Source: Arenibacter sp. F20364 (GTDB lineage Bacteria > Bacteroidota > Bacteroidia > Flavobacteriales > Flavobacteriaceae). Taken from it: DNA of 46,627 nucleotides. The position numbers and the translations under genes were made by a program. Location: positions 1-46,627 of the forward strand of contig NZ_JALKBD010000034.1 of NCBI RefSeq assembly GCF_023015905.1, read 5' to 3'. Below the pieces are notes generated by a model that saw only the letters and a list, made by a program, of their open reading frames with translations, searched no databases and was not told where the DNA came from. This document shows, piece by piece, positions 16,893 to 26,100 of the stretch; position 1 is the first letter of the stretch; each line of letters opens with the position of its first letter.

Positions 16893-19148
16893 ATGAAAAA
16901 ATTAGTACCCTTTCTATTTTTTATTCCAATTCTTTTATTTGGCCAAAAGCAACCGACAGTTGTGAAGCCACTTTCAAACCCTAGTTCAATTTATTTGGAC
17001 AAGCCTTTTGTTCAAGAATATCACGAGGGGTTTAGTGTTGATGAAAATAATGATGATGCCAATAACGTTAGAGCAATTCAGCCAACTTTGGACGGTACTA
17101 TCTGGATTGCCACAAAAAATGGAGTCTATCACAAAAAAGCCAACTCCCGGGAATGGAGCATAGCTATCAGCGGGGAGAATCAAGGCCCGGCCTATGACGT
17201 TGAAATCGATAAGGATCAAAATATTTGGATGGCTACCTGGAACGGGGTTTATAGGTATAAATTAGAGGCCACTGAAAAAATGGATGGGCCTAAGCCACCT
17301 ATTGCTAGAATAGCAATGGCAAAAGAAGGTATTTATGCCCTTGGGCCACATGGAATATGGCAGTATAAGGACAATAAATGGTCGAAAAAAGAATATAAGA
17401 CTGCGAGAAGTATTCGTACCGTGTTGTCCGACAATAAGGGTGGACTTTGGATAGGGACTGATGTTGGTTTATACCATTGTAATGATGAAAGAACTATTGC
17501 GTATCAGAAAAATGAAGACCTTATCAGCGCCTACCTAAGGGGAATGGATTTTGATGAAAATGGTGATCTTTGGATTGGAGGTTTAGGTGGTGTTACCATT
17601 AGAAACCTAGAAGCCAAAATAGGAGAAAAAGGGCCTAAGGACGGTATGCCCAATGCCAATGTAAATGCCGTTGTAAAAGCCCCCGATGGCAAGATGTGGG
17701 TGGGTACGGCGTACGGTATTACAAGATTTGTTCAAGGAGAAAAAGAGTATTCCGTTAGATTGGGCAGGCGTTGGCTGGTATCGGACGAGGTGAGGGATAT
17801 CGCTTTCGACCAGCAAGGAAATGCCTGGATCGCAACCGCAAATGGGGTGAGCGCCATAAAGAACAGGCAGATGACCTTAGCGGAAAAGGCAGATTATTTT
17901 TATGATAAGTTGATCCGTCGTCATGTAAGGGAACCTTGGATCATAGCCAGGTCCAAACTAGTTGTACCAGGAGATACCACATCCATTGAAGCAGACGATG
18001 ACGATAATGATGGTGAATTTACTTCCAACTATCTGGCCATGGAGTCTTTTAGATATGCGACTACCAAAAATACGGAGGCCAAGGAACGAGCTCGGAAAGC
18101 CTTTGATTTTTTACATTTTTTAAGGGAAGTTACCGATGGTGATGGCTTTTTTGCAAGGACCATTGTTCCTGTTTCATGGGACCAAGTGCATGACATGAAC
18201 ATAACTTACAACGCACGCGAATTGGCCGAGGCAATTATAGAAGACCCTAGACAAAAGCCAGTGGAAAAGCGGTGGCATGTTTCCAAGGATGGCAAATGGA
18301 AATGGAAGGGGGATACCAGTAGTGATGAAATTTCCGGACATTTATTTGGCTATTATTGTTACTATAACTTAGTGGCCGATGATAAAGAAAAACGTCGTGT
18401 AGCGGATCATTTTAGTAAAATAATGGATCATTTATTAAGGAACGATTTTAATCTGGTAGACGTAGATGGGACGCATACCAGATGGGGCGTATGGTCCCCG
18501 AATCGTCTAAACCATGACCCTGATTGGGCTCCGGAAAGGGCGTTAAATTCATTGGAATTGCTCGCATTCCTAAAATTTACCCATCATATCACCAAGAAAA
18601 AAAAGTATCAAAAAGAATATTTAAGATTGATAAATGAAGAGGGGTATTTGGAAAATGCAAAGACCTTGCACAATACCAACCCGGCATGGGAGACTTATTT
18701 TGATATCTTCTTGTCTCTTTACATGTACCCGACCCTTATCAATTATGAAGATGATCCGGCGTTGAAAAAAGAGTATCAAGAGCATTTGGAGCAATGGTTC
18801 AATAAGCATAAAAAGGCTAAAAGTCCGATGGTGAATTTTACCTATAACATGCTGACAGGGAGTGCCGAGGAGTTGGATAACTCCATCGGATTTCTAAAGG
18901 ACACCCCCTTGGACTTGGTAGATTGGCATATAGATAATGGAAAGCGCGAAGACCTTAAGGTTGCGCGGGAACCCATTTTGGAGGATCTTCAAACGGCATT
19001 GCGCCCGCCAAGTGAGTACCGGACCATGCGCTGGGATCGGAACCCATATGTCGCTGTTACGGGCGACCCAGCACAGGAAAAAGAACCTGTATTTTGGCTC
19101 TTGCCTTATTGGATGGGACGCTATTTGAATTTGATAAAAGCCGATTGA
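16893..19148 (+). CDS. Secreted beta-propeller (Reg_prop repeats) plus alpha-helical barrel protein
   Basis: 751 residues from the ATG that starts MKKLVPFLFF; the signal peptide is cleaved near LFG-QKQ. Residues ~40-310 contain at least six two-component-regulator-propeller repeats, each ending in a W-I/V-G/A-T-x-x-G-V/I/L pattern (TIWIATKNGVY, NIWMATWNGVY, GLWIGTDVGLY, DLWIGGLGGVT, KMWVGTAYGIT, NAWIATANGVS). Residues ~320-750 are alpha-helical with an acidic DDDDNDGEFTSNYLAMESFRYA segment and regular aromatic helices ending YWMGRYLNLIK, which suggests an (alpha/alpha)-barrel like that of some glycosidases or lyases. No transmembrane or kinase domain follows the propeller, unlike in hybrid sensors. 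Function is unknown; it may bind or cleave polysaccharide. Confidence 0.8.
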   Translation: MKKLVPFLFFIPILLFGQKQPTVVKPLSNPSSIYLDKPFVQEYHEGFSVDENNDDANNVRAIQPTLDGTIWIATKNGVYHKKANSREWSIAISGENQGPAYDVEIDKDQNIWMATWNGVYRYKLEATEKMDGPKPPIARIAMAKEGIYALGPHGIWQYKDNKWSKKEYKTARSIRTVLSDNKGGLWIGTDVGLYHCNDERTIAYQKNEDLISAYLRGMDFDENGDLWIGGLGGVTIRNLEAKIGEKGPKDGMPNANVNAVVKAPDGKMWVGTAYGITRFVQGEKEYSVRLGRRWLVSDEVRDIAFDQQGNAWIATANGVSAIKNRQMTLAEKADYFYDKLIRRHVREPWIIARSKLVVPGDTTSIEADDDDNDGEFTSNYLAMESFRYATTKNTEAKERARKAFDFLHFLREVTDGDGFFARTIVPVSWDQVHDMNITYNARELAEAIIEDPRQKPVEKRWHVSKDGKWKWKGDTSSDEISGHLFGYYCYYNLVADDKEKRRVADHFSKIMDHLLRNDFNLVDVDGTHTRWGVWSPNRLNHDPDWAPERALNSLELLAFLKFTHHITKKKKYQKEYLRLINEEGYLENAKTLHNTNPAWETYFDIFLSLYMYPTLINYEDDPALKKEYQEHLEQWFNKHKKAKSPMVNFTYNMLTGSAEELDNSIGFLKDTPLDLVDWHIDNGKREDLKVAREPILEDLQTALRPPSEYRTMRWDRNPYVAVTGDPAQEKEPVFWLLPYWMGRYLNLIKAD

Positions 19149-19194
19149 TCAATTCTCCAAATGAAACAACGCTCTATAGTTTGTTGGAGCTTGC

Positions 19195-19866
19195 TTAAAA
19201 GAGGGTTTTTTTGACCAATTCAAAATATCTGGCGCTGACGGGAATCGTAGCTTTTTCAATAGTCAAATCCTTTCCCTTTAGTGCGCTTACCTTATTTTTG
19301 TTGATGATATAGGATCGGTGTACCCTCATAAAAAATTCTGCGGGTAGTTTTTTTTCCAAAGCCGTTAAGCTCTGATTGCTCATGATTTTTCCTTGGGTAG
19401 TGTGGTAAATAACGTATTCGCTATCGCTTTCAATAAAAAGAATGTTATCAAAGCTAAGTTTATGAAGGTCGTATCCGGATTTCACCACGATGGAATCCTC
19501 CAATTCTTCATTTTTGGTCGTAACTTTATTTACCGCCTTAAGAAATCGTTCAAAGGTGATCGGTTTAAGAAGGTAGTCCAACGCATTCAGTTCAAAACCC
19601 TCCAAGGCGTATTCGGAATAGGCCGTAGTAAAGATAATCTTAGTGCTGTCCTGAATCATTTTTGCAAAATCGGTACCCTTAATTTCGGGCATTTGAATGT
19701 CCAGAAAAAGAAGCTCTATTTCTTTTTGCTTTAGAATGCCTATGGCGTCCAATGGGTTGTCGAAATCGGCCACCAATTCCAAAAAAATTACTTTTTCAAT
19801 ATAGGTTTTAAGCAGGCTTCTTGCCAATTCCTCATCATCTACGATTAAACATTTAATGGTTTTCAT
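19195..19866 (-). CDS. LytTR-family response regulator (pair A)
   Basis: 223 residues: a receiver domain (1-~120) with phosphoacceptor D56 (LLFLDIQMPEIKG), acidic pocket D10/D11 and Thr/Lys switch residues (IIFTTAYSEYAL, LLKPITF), then a LytTR DNA-binding domain (~125-223, FIESDSEYVIYHTT, FMRVHRSYIINKNKV). The linker between the domains is short. The start overlaps the end of the kinase gene by 14 bases, so the two are co-translated. Likely targets are the EF-hand/YHYH genes transcribed away from the kinase gene, inferred from position. Confidence 0.93.
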   Translation of the reverse strand: MKTIKCLIVDDEELARSLLKTYIEKVIFLELVADFDNPLDAIGILKQKEIELLFLDIQMPEIKGTDFAKMIQDSTKIIFTTAYSEYALEGFELNALDYLLKPITFERFLKAVNKVTTKNEELEDSIVVKSGYDLHKLSFDNILFIESDSEYVIYHTTQGKIMSNQSLTALEKKLPAEFFMRVHRSYIINKNKVSALKGKDLTIEKATIPVSARYFELVKKTLF

Positions 19867-20884
19867 CCAGACCTATGTGTAGTTGTACTTTAAAAGTAGT
19901 CAATTCTTTTTGAATCGTTAAGGTATGCTTTTTGGGATATAGTAGCTCCAATCTTTTTTTTACGTTTTCCAGACCAATTCCTCCAACCTTATCCTTGTTC
20001 AATGGTTCTTTTGGAGTGCTGTTTTCAATTTCAAAATCAATTTTTCCGTCATCGGAAAAGATGCTGATTTTTAAAAATGCATCGGATATCTTTTCCAAAT
20101 TGCCATGTTTTAAGGCATTTTCAACAAAGGGAATGAACAACATAGGAGCCACTTGCACCGCAGGGTTTGCTATCTGAAATTCAGTATGTATAGGATAAGT
20201 TTTACTGCTTTTTAGGGTGTACATCGCTAAATAATCCTTTATATAATCTATCTCTTTGCTTAGGGGAACAAAGGGTTGTTCACATTCGTACAAGACATAA
20301 CGAAGCATATTGGACAAGGTGCTGATACCTTTTTGGGTCTTATCGGAATTGGTAACCGAAAGCGCGTAAATATTGTTTAACGAATTGAATAAAAAATGTG
20401 GGTTGATCTGCGATTTTAACAGTTTCAGTTCAGTCTGTAAATTCTCATTCTTATTACGGATGGTTTCTTCTTCCTTCTTTTGGGCAAACAAAAAAGTCTC
20501 CACAAAGGTAGCCAGCACGTATGCAATGGACAAAACTAGGAAGTTGATCAAAAATTGAGGTGGCGCAATGGGGCGCATTTTAGGGGGTGGGCCCATCTCT
20601 CGGGGAGGAGGTCCTTCAACCAGCCCTCTAAAGGAATCCGAAATAACGGCGGCGCAGATAACGATCAGAACCATGGAGACTATGATAAAGGAAACATACT
20701 TTTTTTTGAACAAAAGTGCGGGCGCGGTATAATAGATCAAAAATGCTACAACCAAAATTTGCAGAAGAAAGGAAGGTGCGTTCCTTTGAGCAAAGCGAAC
20801 ATCATCTGTTATTAGCAACCAGGCCATTAGCCAAACTGCTAGCCATAGCATAGTGTGAAAAAGAAAGCGTTTTGTTTTGTCCAT
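19853..20884 (-). CDS. LytS-type sensor histidine kinase (pair A)
   Basis: 343 residues: four predicted membrane segments (~8-25, 38-56, 63-82, 110-133), then a His_kinase domain with phosphoacceptor H163 (INPHFLFNSLN) and an ATPase domain with N-box FVENALKHG (252-260) and GGIGLENVKKRL. The only sizeable outward loop, between segments 3 and 4 (~84-109), is rich in Pro and Met: GPPPREMGPPPKMRPIAPP. That is unusual for a sensor loop and could bind a soft metal (inferred). The gene is divergent from the EF-hand gene 191 bases away. Confidence 0.93.
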   Translation of the reverse strand: MDKTKRFLFHTMLWLAVWLMAWLLITDDVRFAQRNAPSFLLQILVVAFLIYYTAPALLFKKKYVSFIIVSMVLIVICAAVISDSFRGLVEGPPPREMGPPPKMRPIAPPQFLINFLVLSIAYVLATFVETFLFAQKKEEETIRNKNENLQTELKLLKSQINPHFLFNSLNNIYALSVTNSDKTQKGISTLSNMLRYVLYECEQPFVPLSKEIDYIKDYLAMYTLKSSKTYPIHTEFQIANPAVQVAPMLFIPFVENALKHGNLEKISDAFLKISIFSDDGKIDFEIENSTPKEPLNKDKVGGIGLENVKKRLELLYPKKHTLTIQKELTTFKVQLHIGLDENH

Positions 20885-21075
20885 GGTACAAATAAACGGA
20901 AATATTTTTCATCCCGAGGTGAAAATAGGCCTTCCATAACGGTCCAAACTAAAAGTTCACTGACCCAAACATCCCATTCGCTTAAAACCTGTATTGATTG
21001 GCTGAAACGAGCCGTTTTGCATTCAACCATTGGCCATCTTTGTAGTCCAAATAGTGAACTTTAAAAACAATAATA

Positions 21076-21366
21076 ATGAAAAAGATGATATTAAAATCAG
21101 CAGTGTTAACCACAATGGTAACCTTATTTTTTAGCGCTAATGTTAGTGCGCAACGGTCTCAGGGGGGACAGGGACAAAAAGAACCACCCTCTGTAGATGA
21201 GATTTTTGAGGAAATGGACAAGGATGAGGACGGAAAACTTTCCAAAGAGGAATTAAAAGGACCCATTAAAAATGATTTTACCAAGATAGACACCGATGAG
21301 GATGGTTTTATAAGTAAAGAGGAGTTAGAGAAAGCGCCAAAACCTAAAGGACGTAAACGTGAATAG
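21076..21366 (+). CDS. Small exported EF-hand protein
   Basis: 96 residues with a signal peptide (hydrophobic 9-22, cleavage after VSA-QRS). Two EF-hand calcium loops are present: DKDEDGKLSKEE and DTDEDGFISKEE, each with Asp at positions 1, 3 and 5, Gly at 6 and Glu at 12. The tail is basic (KPKGRKRE). It probably binds Ca2+ in the periplasm or outside the cell. It is the first gene of the cluster divergent from sensor pair A and lies 36 bases ahead of a YHYH-domain gene. Confidence 0.88.
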   Translation: MKKMILKSAVLTTMVTLFFSANVSAQRSQGGQGQKEPPSVDEIFEEMDKDEDGKLSKEELKGPIKNDFTKIDTDEDGFISKEELEKAPKPKGRKRE

Positions 21367-21402
21367 GACTACGACCCAATTGTAAAATTTAAAGCAACAA
21401 CA

Positions 21403-22410
21403 ATGAAAAACATACTATCACTTTTAGTTATAAGCACGGTGATTCTCGTTTCTGGGAGCAACTGTAGTAATGACAGTGCACAGGGAACCGTCGAAGCCGA
21501 AGACAGCGGTACAATTGATATGTCTATGGTTGTAAATGTTGATGCTTCACTGTTCCTTACAAATGATGGGTCCGTTACCATTACTACGGTACCTTGTACC
21601 TTGTCCGATGGTACCGAGACCGATTGCTATCAAATTGTTACCGGTAGTTTGCCTTCGGATCATGCCATGGGTCCTTGGTGTCCAGATAATATTGCAGATA
21701 ACGCAGAAGCAGGAGGGATTTGGCTTGAGGGTGGGGAAGTATATGATGTGGATGGAGCCTTTATTGAAAATATGGCGACATTTTACAACGATTCCAATTG
21801 GTTAATGTATGATACCAACGGTGATGTTTATGTGACAGATACGGAAGAAGATTGTATTAATGCGGCCAACCCGAATGTGGGTGCTGAATACGAAAACTTT
21901 TGTGTAGAGTGCCTTCCTTCGTATATAATCGATCTAGCCCAAACCTGGACAATACCAATAACTCCTGTAATCCAGGACAATGCTGTTATGTTTACTACTG
22001 CGGGAGGAGGACCCCCAGGAGCAGGCAATACGGCTCCATCGACTCGTGGAGTAGCTTTGAACGGTATTGAGTTTTCCGCTCCCGCACCTGTCGATAATAT
22101 TTTGGCGGCTTACACCCTTGCGCCTTTTGATGATGCCGGTGGACATATCAATGTACATCAGGGCTACCACTACCATGCAGCTACAGGATTCAGTACAAAC
22201 GTGGAACAGGAAGATGGGCATTCAGCTTTAATAGGGTACGCTTTGGACGGGTTTGGAATATATGAATTGGTTGATGCCGAAGGCAGTTCGCCCTCGGATT
22301 TGGATGAATTACGGGGTCACGAAGATGATACCAGAGGATATCATTACCATGTAGACGAGGCAGGTAATAATAACTTTATAAATGGGTTAAAGGGAGCTTA
22401 CGTCAACTGA
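21403..22410 (+). CDS. Exported YHYH-domain protein (first copy)
   Basis: 335 residues with an N-terminal export signal; Cys21 after VSGSN may be lipidated, though the lipobox is weak. Two YHYH motifs lie at 255-258 (QGYHYHAATG) and 313-316 (RGYHYHVDEAG), separated by ALDGFGIYE, the layout of the YHYH domain (PF14240). DHAMGPWCPDNI at 87-98 and several Cys (C65, C75, C93, C151, C167, C170) add further potential ligands. The function of the family is not established; the His clusters suggest metal binding. A paralogous gene lies 930 bases downstream. Confidence 0.85.
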   Translation: MKNILSLLVISTVILVSGSNCSNDSAQGTVEAEDSGTIDMSMVVNVDASLFLTNDGSVTITTVPCTLSDGTETDCYQIVTGSLPSDHAMGPWCPDNIADNAEAGGIWLEGGEVYDVDGAFIENMATFYNDSNWLMYDTNGDVYVTDTEEDCINAANPNVGAEYENFCVECLPSYIIDLAQTWTIPITPVIQDNAVMFTTAGGGPPGAGNTAPSTRGVALNGIEFSAPAPVDNILAAYTLAPFDDAGGHINVHQGYHYHAATGFSTNVEQEDGHSALIGYALDGFGIYELVDAEGSSPSDLDELRGHEDDTRGYHYHVDEAGNNNFINGLKGAYVN

Positions 22411-22556
22411 AAAACAGTAGAAAAGAGGCATGGGCATACATGCTTACAAACTGAAGGGGTTATTGGTGAAATCGCAGATGCATTTAAAAAACTGAAATCA
22501 ATTATTTATGATGTTAATAATTTCTTCAGTCACTTAAAACAAATAAATATAGTCAG

Positions 22557-23219
22557 ATGAAAAAATATAGGTTTTTGCTCTTGGCAGTATGGTTGTCAAT
22601 GGCAAGTTTTGCCCATAGTCCCGATGTATCGACCACAATGTTGGTAGAAACGGAAAATAACAGTTGGGTCTTGCAGATAAGTGCTTCCTTAACTGCTTTT
22701 CAGCAGGAAATACGGACGCATTATGCTGAAACTCCTTATCAAACACCAGAGGAGTTTCAACAAATGGTATTGGAACATATCAAAAATAATTTTCAAATTA
22801 GTTTTAATGGGGGAGAACATATTTCTTTCAAGAATGGAACTGTAAAGTTGGGTCATGAAACCATGGTGGTTTTTGAAGTCTTGGGTATTCCGTCGGAAAT
22901 AAATTCGGTATTGGTGAAAAATACAGCCTTTAAAGACATCCATAGAAACCAAAGTGCCCTAGTTCTGATAAAGGAAGGATTAAGCAAAGAACACTTTGTT
23001 TTAAATAATGCCAATAATCATAGCCTGTCATTGACGGCAATTGGAAACGAGTTTGTGGAAGTAGGCAAAAATGAGGCCGGCTTATTCTCGAGCAGTACAG
23101 GAATAATTTTATTGGGTGTTGCAGCGATAGTGGTTTTGGGAATGCTTGTTTTGGGTGTAGGCTATTTAATGAAAAAGCCCAATCGCTCCAAAAAAGTGGC
23201 ACTTACCATACTTCGCTGA
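22557..23219 (+). CDS. Exported, C-terminally membrane-anchored protein (DUF6702-like)
   Basis: 220 residues: a signal peptide ending near SFAHSPD, an extracytoplasmic domain (~20-180) and one membrane helix near the C-terminus (~183-207), followed by a short basic tail. Motifs such as WVLQISASLTAFQQEI and LVLIKEGLSKEHFVLNNANNHSLSL resemble small Bacteroidota proteins often found near metal-uptake (HupE/UreJ-like) genes; this assignment is from memory and weak. It lies between the two YHYH genes on the same strand and so probably belongs to the same functional set. Confidence 0.6.
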   Translation: MKKYRFLLLAVWLSMASFAHSPDVSTTMLVETENNSWVLQISASLTAFQQEIRTHYAETPYQTPEEFQQMVLEHIKNNFQISFNGGEHISFKNGTVKLGHETMVVFEVLGIPSEINSVLVKNTAFKDIHRNQSALVLIKEGLSKEHFVLNNANNHSLSLTAIGNEFVEVGKNEAGLFSSSTGIILLGVAAIVVLGMLVLGVGYLMKKPNRSKKVALTILR

Positions 23220-23340
23220 TTGCCAATTGTTGAACAAAATGCTTTGTTGCAATAGTGGGTGGAGGGGGAATTAACAGGTAAATTTTTATGTTTCCCGTAT
23301 CACTTCGGAAATAAGAAAATCTATAAATAAATCAGTTGAT

Positions 23341-24105
23341 ATGAAAAAAGAAGTAAGAGTGAATAAAAATTTTATGACAATAGTAATGGGTGTGGCCTTG
23401 TTGTTAATGGCCATTGTTGCATGTAGCTCTGATAGTGTTGATGAGGTGGGGCTTGAAGAGGAGGTGGCAACAGAATTGCACGCAGCCTTTTCTGCCTTTA
23501 ATTCAGATGCTACCACCATTTATTTGGACGGATCCAATGTAGTAATAGAAACTACGGGTTTACCCGATCATGAAACGGTGTATTGGGGAGAAGGCAATTC
23601 CCTTTATAAAGAGGAGCCAGATGTCGATAGGACCCCAAGTATCATGTCCAGCAATAATAATGCTACTACTATTACCGTCGATGCCACTCCCAACCTAACG
23701 GGAAATACAGTAGCTACACAATTGAACACTATTGGCATAGCAGTAAGTGGGGCTTCCATTTTCAATGATCAAGAAGGGGGAGGCCCATTAAACCAAGCAG
23801 CTGCTAGTTTGGATTGGACTGGAGCCCATATAGGCCCTGGGGTTTATCATTATCACTTGGAGCCAAAGGCTTTCACCGATGACGATGAGAAACTGGTGGG
23901 GATACTCTTGGACGGGGTTTTTCTTTACGGCAGAAAGTGTACTTCCACAGGGGCCTACCCAACAGATTTGGATGCTTCTGGAAGACACACAACTGCAACC
24001 CAGTATACCGATGGTGAGGAGGAGTATCATTACCACATCATTAATGAATTGTATTCAACGACAGGATCTTATCTGGCTTTTGCCGGTCCATATCAGGGGT
24101 ATTAA
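23341..24105 (+). CDS. YHYH-domain lipoprotein (second copy)
   Basis: 254 residues. Lipoprotein signal: hydrophobic 12-27 ending in AIVAC (C28). YHYH motifs lie at 169-172 (PGVYHYHLEP) and 229-232 (EEYHYHIIN), with GILLDGVFLYGR between them, parallel to the first copy. It is shorter than the paralogue because it lacks the Cys-containing N-terminal section. It is followed after nine bases by the MORN-type lipoprotein gene, so these two and the SCO gene form a tight operon. Confidence 0.87.
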   Translation: MKKEVRVNKNFMTIVMGVALLLMAIVACSSDSVDEVGLEEEVATELHAAFSAFNSDATTIYLDGSNVVIETTGLPDHETVYWGEGNSLYKEEPDVDRTPSIMSSNNNATTITVDATPNLTGNTVATQLNTIGIAVSGASIFNDQEGGGPLNQAAASLDWTGAHIGPGVYHYHLEPKAFTDDDEKLVGILLDGVFLYGRKCTSTGAYPTDLDASGRHTTATQYTDGEEEYHYHIINELYSTTGSYLAFAGPYQGY

Positions 24106-24114
24106 TAAAAGACG

Positions 24115-24714
24115 ATGCGACCATTAATCCTATTGTTCTATACGGCCTTCTTTCTGTTAAATTGTAAGCAGGCACCTAGCGGTACTCGTGAAGGGGGAAA
24201 GCCTGTGGCAATCAATTCTGTTGAGGTGTTAAAAAAGGACCTGGTCCTTAACCAAATAGAAGGCAAATGGTATTATAAAAACCAGGCTTACAATGGCTAT
24301 TCGCTCAAATTTCACTCCAATGACACCTTGGCCGAAAGATTGGGTTTTCTAAATGGTAAAAGGGAAGGTGTGGCAAGAAGATGGTCCGAAAATGGAGTGC
24401 TTAGGGTAGCATCTACCTATCGTCAAAACAAGTTGGTAGGGGTGTATAAAAGCTGGTGGGAAAACGGGGTACTGGCGGAAGAATCCAATTACGTAAATGG
24501 TTTAAAGCAAGGTGAGGAAAAGCAATGGTATGCTACCGGGCAATTGTCCAAGGTAAGGCAATTGGTGGAAGGGAAGGAAGAAGGCTTGCAAAAGGCCTGG
24601 TTGCCGAACGGAACCTTATATGTTAATTATGAGGCCAAAAACGGACGCATTTTTGGTATGCTCAGGGCTAATTCATGTTATAAATTAGAAGATGAAGTTG
24701 TTGTTAGGGATTAA
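24115..24714 (+). CDS. MORN_2-repeat lipoprotein
   Basis: 199 residues. A lipoprotein signal ends in FLLNC (C18). Four or more MORN-type repeats occur at ~60-175: GFLNGKREGVARRWSENGVL, YRQNKLVGVYKSWWENGVL, YVNGLKQGEEKQWYATGQL and VEGKEEGLQKAWLPNGTL. Such repeats are often annotated as YwqK-family antitoxin, but nothing here points to a toxin pair. Here it is more likely a structural surface protein. Its end overlaps the SCO gene start by 23 bases, implying coupled translation. Confidence 0.82.
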   Translation: MRPLILLFYTAFFLLNCKQAPSGTREGGKPVAINSVEVLKKDLVLNQIEGKWYYKNQAYNGYSLKFHSNDTLAERLGFLNGKREGVARRWSENGVLRVASTYRQNKLVGVYKSWWENGVLAEESNYVNGLKQGEEKQWYATGQLSKVRQLVEGKEEGLQKAWLPNGTLYVNYEAKNGRIFGMLRANSCYKLEDEVVVRD

Positions 24715-25384
24715 GAAGATTGGGGTGGTTTTATTTTGTTTGTTGGCACTTCTTGTTAGTTGCAAAAAACAAGTAAAAAAGGAGACCGTTGAAGTGGTGG
24801 AGACCAGTAGGGTGGAATACCTTCCCTACTACAGCGATGAATCCTTTACCCCATATTGGATAACGCCCGATAGTGAGGAGGAAAAAAGTTTTCATAAAAT
24901 CCCGGATTTCCAACTGCTGAATCAACTAGGGGATACTGTTTCCCAAACGACTTTTGATGACAAGATCTATATAGCGGATTTCTTCTTTACTACCTGTCCC
25001 GGTATATGTTTAAAGATGACCGGGAATATGGAAAAAGTACAGGAAGCATTTAAGGATGACCCGGAGGTATTGTTGCTATCACATTCGGTAACCCCTTCTG
25101 TAGATTCGGTTCCGGTACTTAAAAACTATGCCGAAAAAAATGGGGTAAAGGATAATAAATGGCATTTGGTTACGGGAGACAAAACGGAAATTTACAATTT
25201 GGGAAGAATTCAATATTTTGTAGAAAATGATATGGGGGTACCAAAGGATATAAACGACTTTTTACACACGGAAAACTTTTTGCTTATAGATAAGAACAAG
25301 CATATTAGAGGTATTTATAATGGGTTGAACAGGGCTTCCATAGCCCAGCTCATTACGGATATCAAAGCTTTAAAATTGGAGTAA
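24692..25384 (+). CDS. SCO1/SenC family copper chaperone lipoprotein
   Basis: 230 residues. The lipoprotein signal ends in LLVSC (C24). The thioredoxin-like domain (~65-228) carries the copper site FTTCPGICLKM (C102, C106) and the third ligand in FLHTENFLL (H192). SCO proteins deliver copper to, or maintain thiols of, the CuA centre of cytochrome oxidase, or act in copper redox sensing. No oxidase genes are nearby; instead the gene is translationally coupled to the MORN lipoprotein and follows two YHYH genes, so it may serve a different cuproprotein. Confidence 0.92.
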   Translation: MKLLLGIKKIGVVLFCLLALLVSCKKQVKKETVEVVETSRVEYLPYYSDESFTPYWITPDSEEEKSFHKIPDFQLLNQLGDTVSQTTFDDKIYIADFFFTTCPGICLKMTGNMEKVQEAFKDDPEVLLLSHSVTPSVDSVPVLKNYAEKNGVKDNKWHLVTGDKTEIYNLGRIQYFVENDMGVPKDINDFLHTENFLLIDKNKHIRGIYNGLNRASIAQLITDIKALKLE

Positions 25385-25389
25385 TTGCT

Positions 25390-26100
25390 ATGCGTTTATT
25401 TGCAAAAATTCGACGGGGCTTCATATTTTCTGGAAAGTTCAAAAGCTATCTGCTCTACGCTTTTGGAGAAATATTCCTGATCGTTATAGGTATCTTGATC
25501 GCATGGAAAATCAACGATTTAAATGAAATCAGGAAAAACCGGATAGTGGAGATGAAAGTCTATCACAGTTTGTATGAAGAATTGAACATCAATTTGAAAG
25601 TTCTTAATGAGGGCATTGTCAAGTACTCCAACAATGTTAACAGATTGGAAGCTACCTTAAACTATGTTGGGCTGGCTCCCGAAAAAATTACAAGAGGGGC
25701 CAAGGATACTATAGTGCACATTAATTATGCGCCAATGGTCTTGTTGGATGGAGCCTTAAATTCGGTTATAAGTACTTCTAAATTTGAGATTATAGAAAGC
25801 GATTCTTTAAAAACCCTTATCGCCAATTACCCCACGGAAATTGCGGAATTTAAGATAACAGACGCAAAGATCAACGATATAGTCGTCAATCATTTGCAGC
25901 CGGTATTGGAAAAGCATCTTGCCTTGGTAGATATACTACCACAGGAAAACCCTAAGTACAATAAAATTAGAGACTTTGGAAGAGTGTCCAATTATTTCAC
26001 ATTACTTAATACAAAGGAATATCAAAACGCCTTGGTGGATAGATTGCTGCAAACTGAAAACCTTTTGATCCAGGCCAAAAAATTAAGGAATAGGACCTAG
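25390..26100 (+). CDS. DUF6090 family membrane-anchored protein
   Basis: 236 residues. The N-terminal segment GKFKSYLLYAFGEIFLIVIGILIAW (residues ~17-38) is the family hallmark: a basic amphipathic stretch followed by one membrane helix. The rest is predicted helical. The gene follows the SCO gene by five bases, so it is the last gene of that operon. The function of the family is unknown. Confidence 0.85.
   Translation: MRLFAKIRRGFIFSGKFKSYLLYAFGEIFLIVIGILIAWKINDLNEIRKNRIVEMKVYHSLYEELNINLKVLNEGIVKYSNNVNRLEATLNYVGLAPEKITRGAKDTIVHINYAPMVLLDGALNSVISTSKFEIIESDSLKTLIANYPTEIAEFKITDAKINDIVVNHLQPVLEKHLALVDILPQENPKYNKIRDFGRVSNYFTLLNTKEYQNALVDRLLQTENLLIQAKKLRNRT

Noticed and set aside
24115..24714. 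YwqK-type antitoxin role for the MORN lipoprotein
   Set aside because: The protein is a lipoprotein within a SCO1/YHYH operon and no toxin gene is adjacent; the antitoxin label seems to be inherited annotation.
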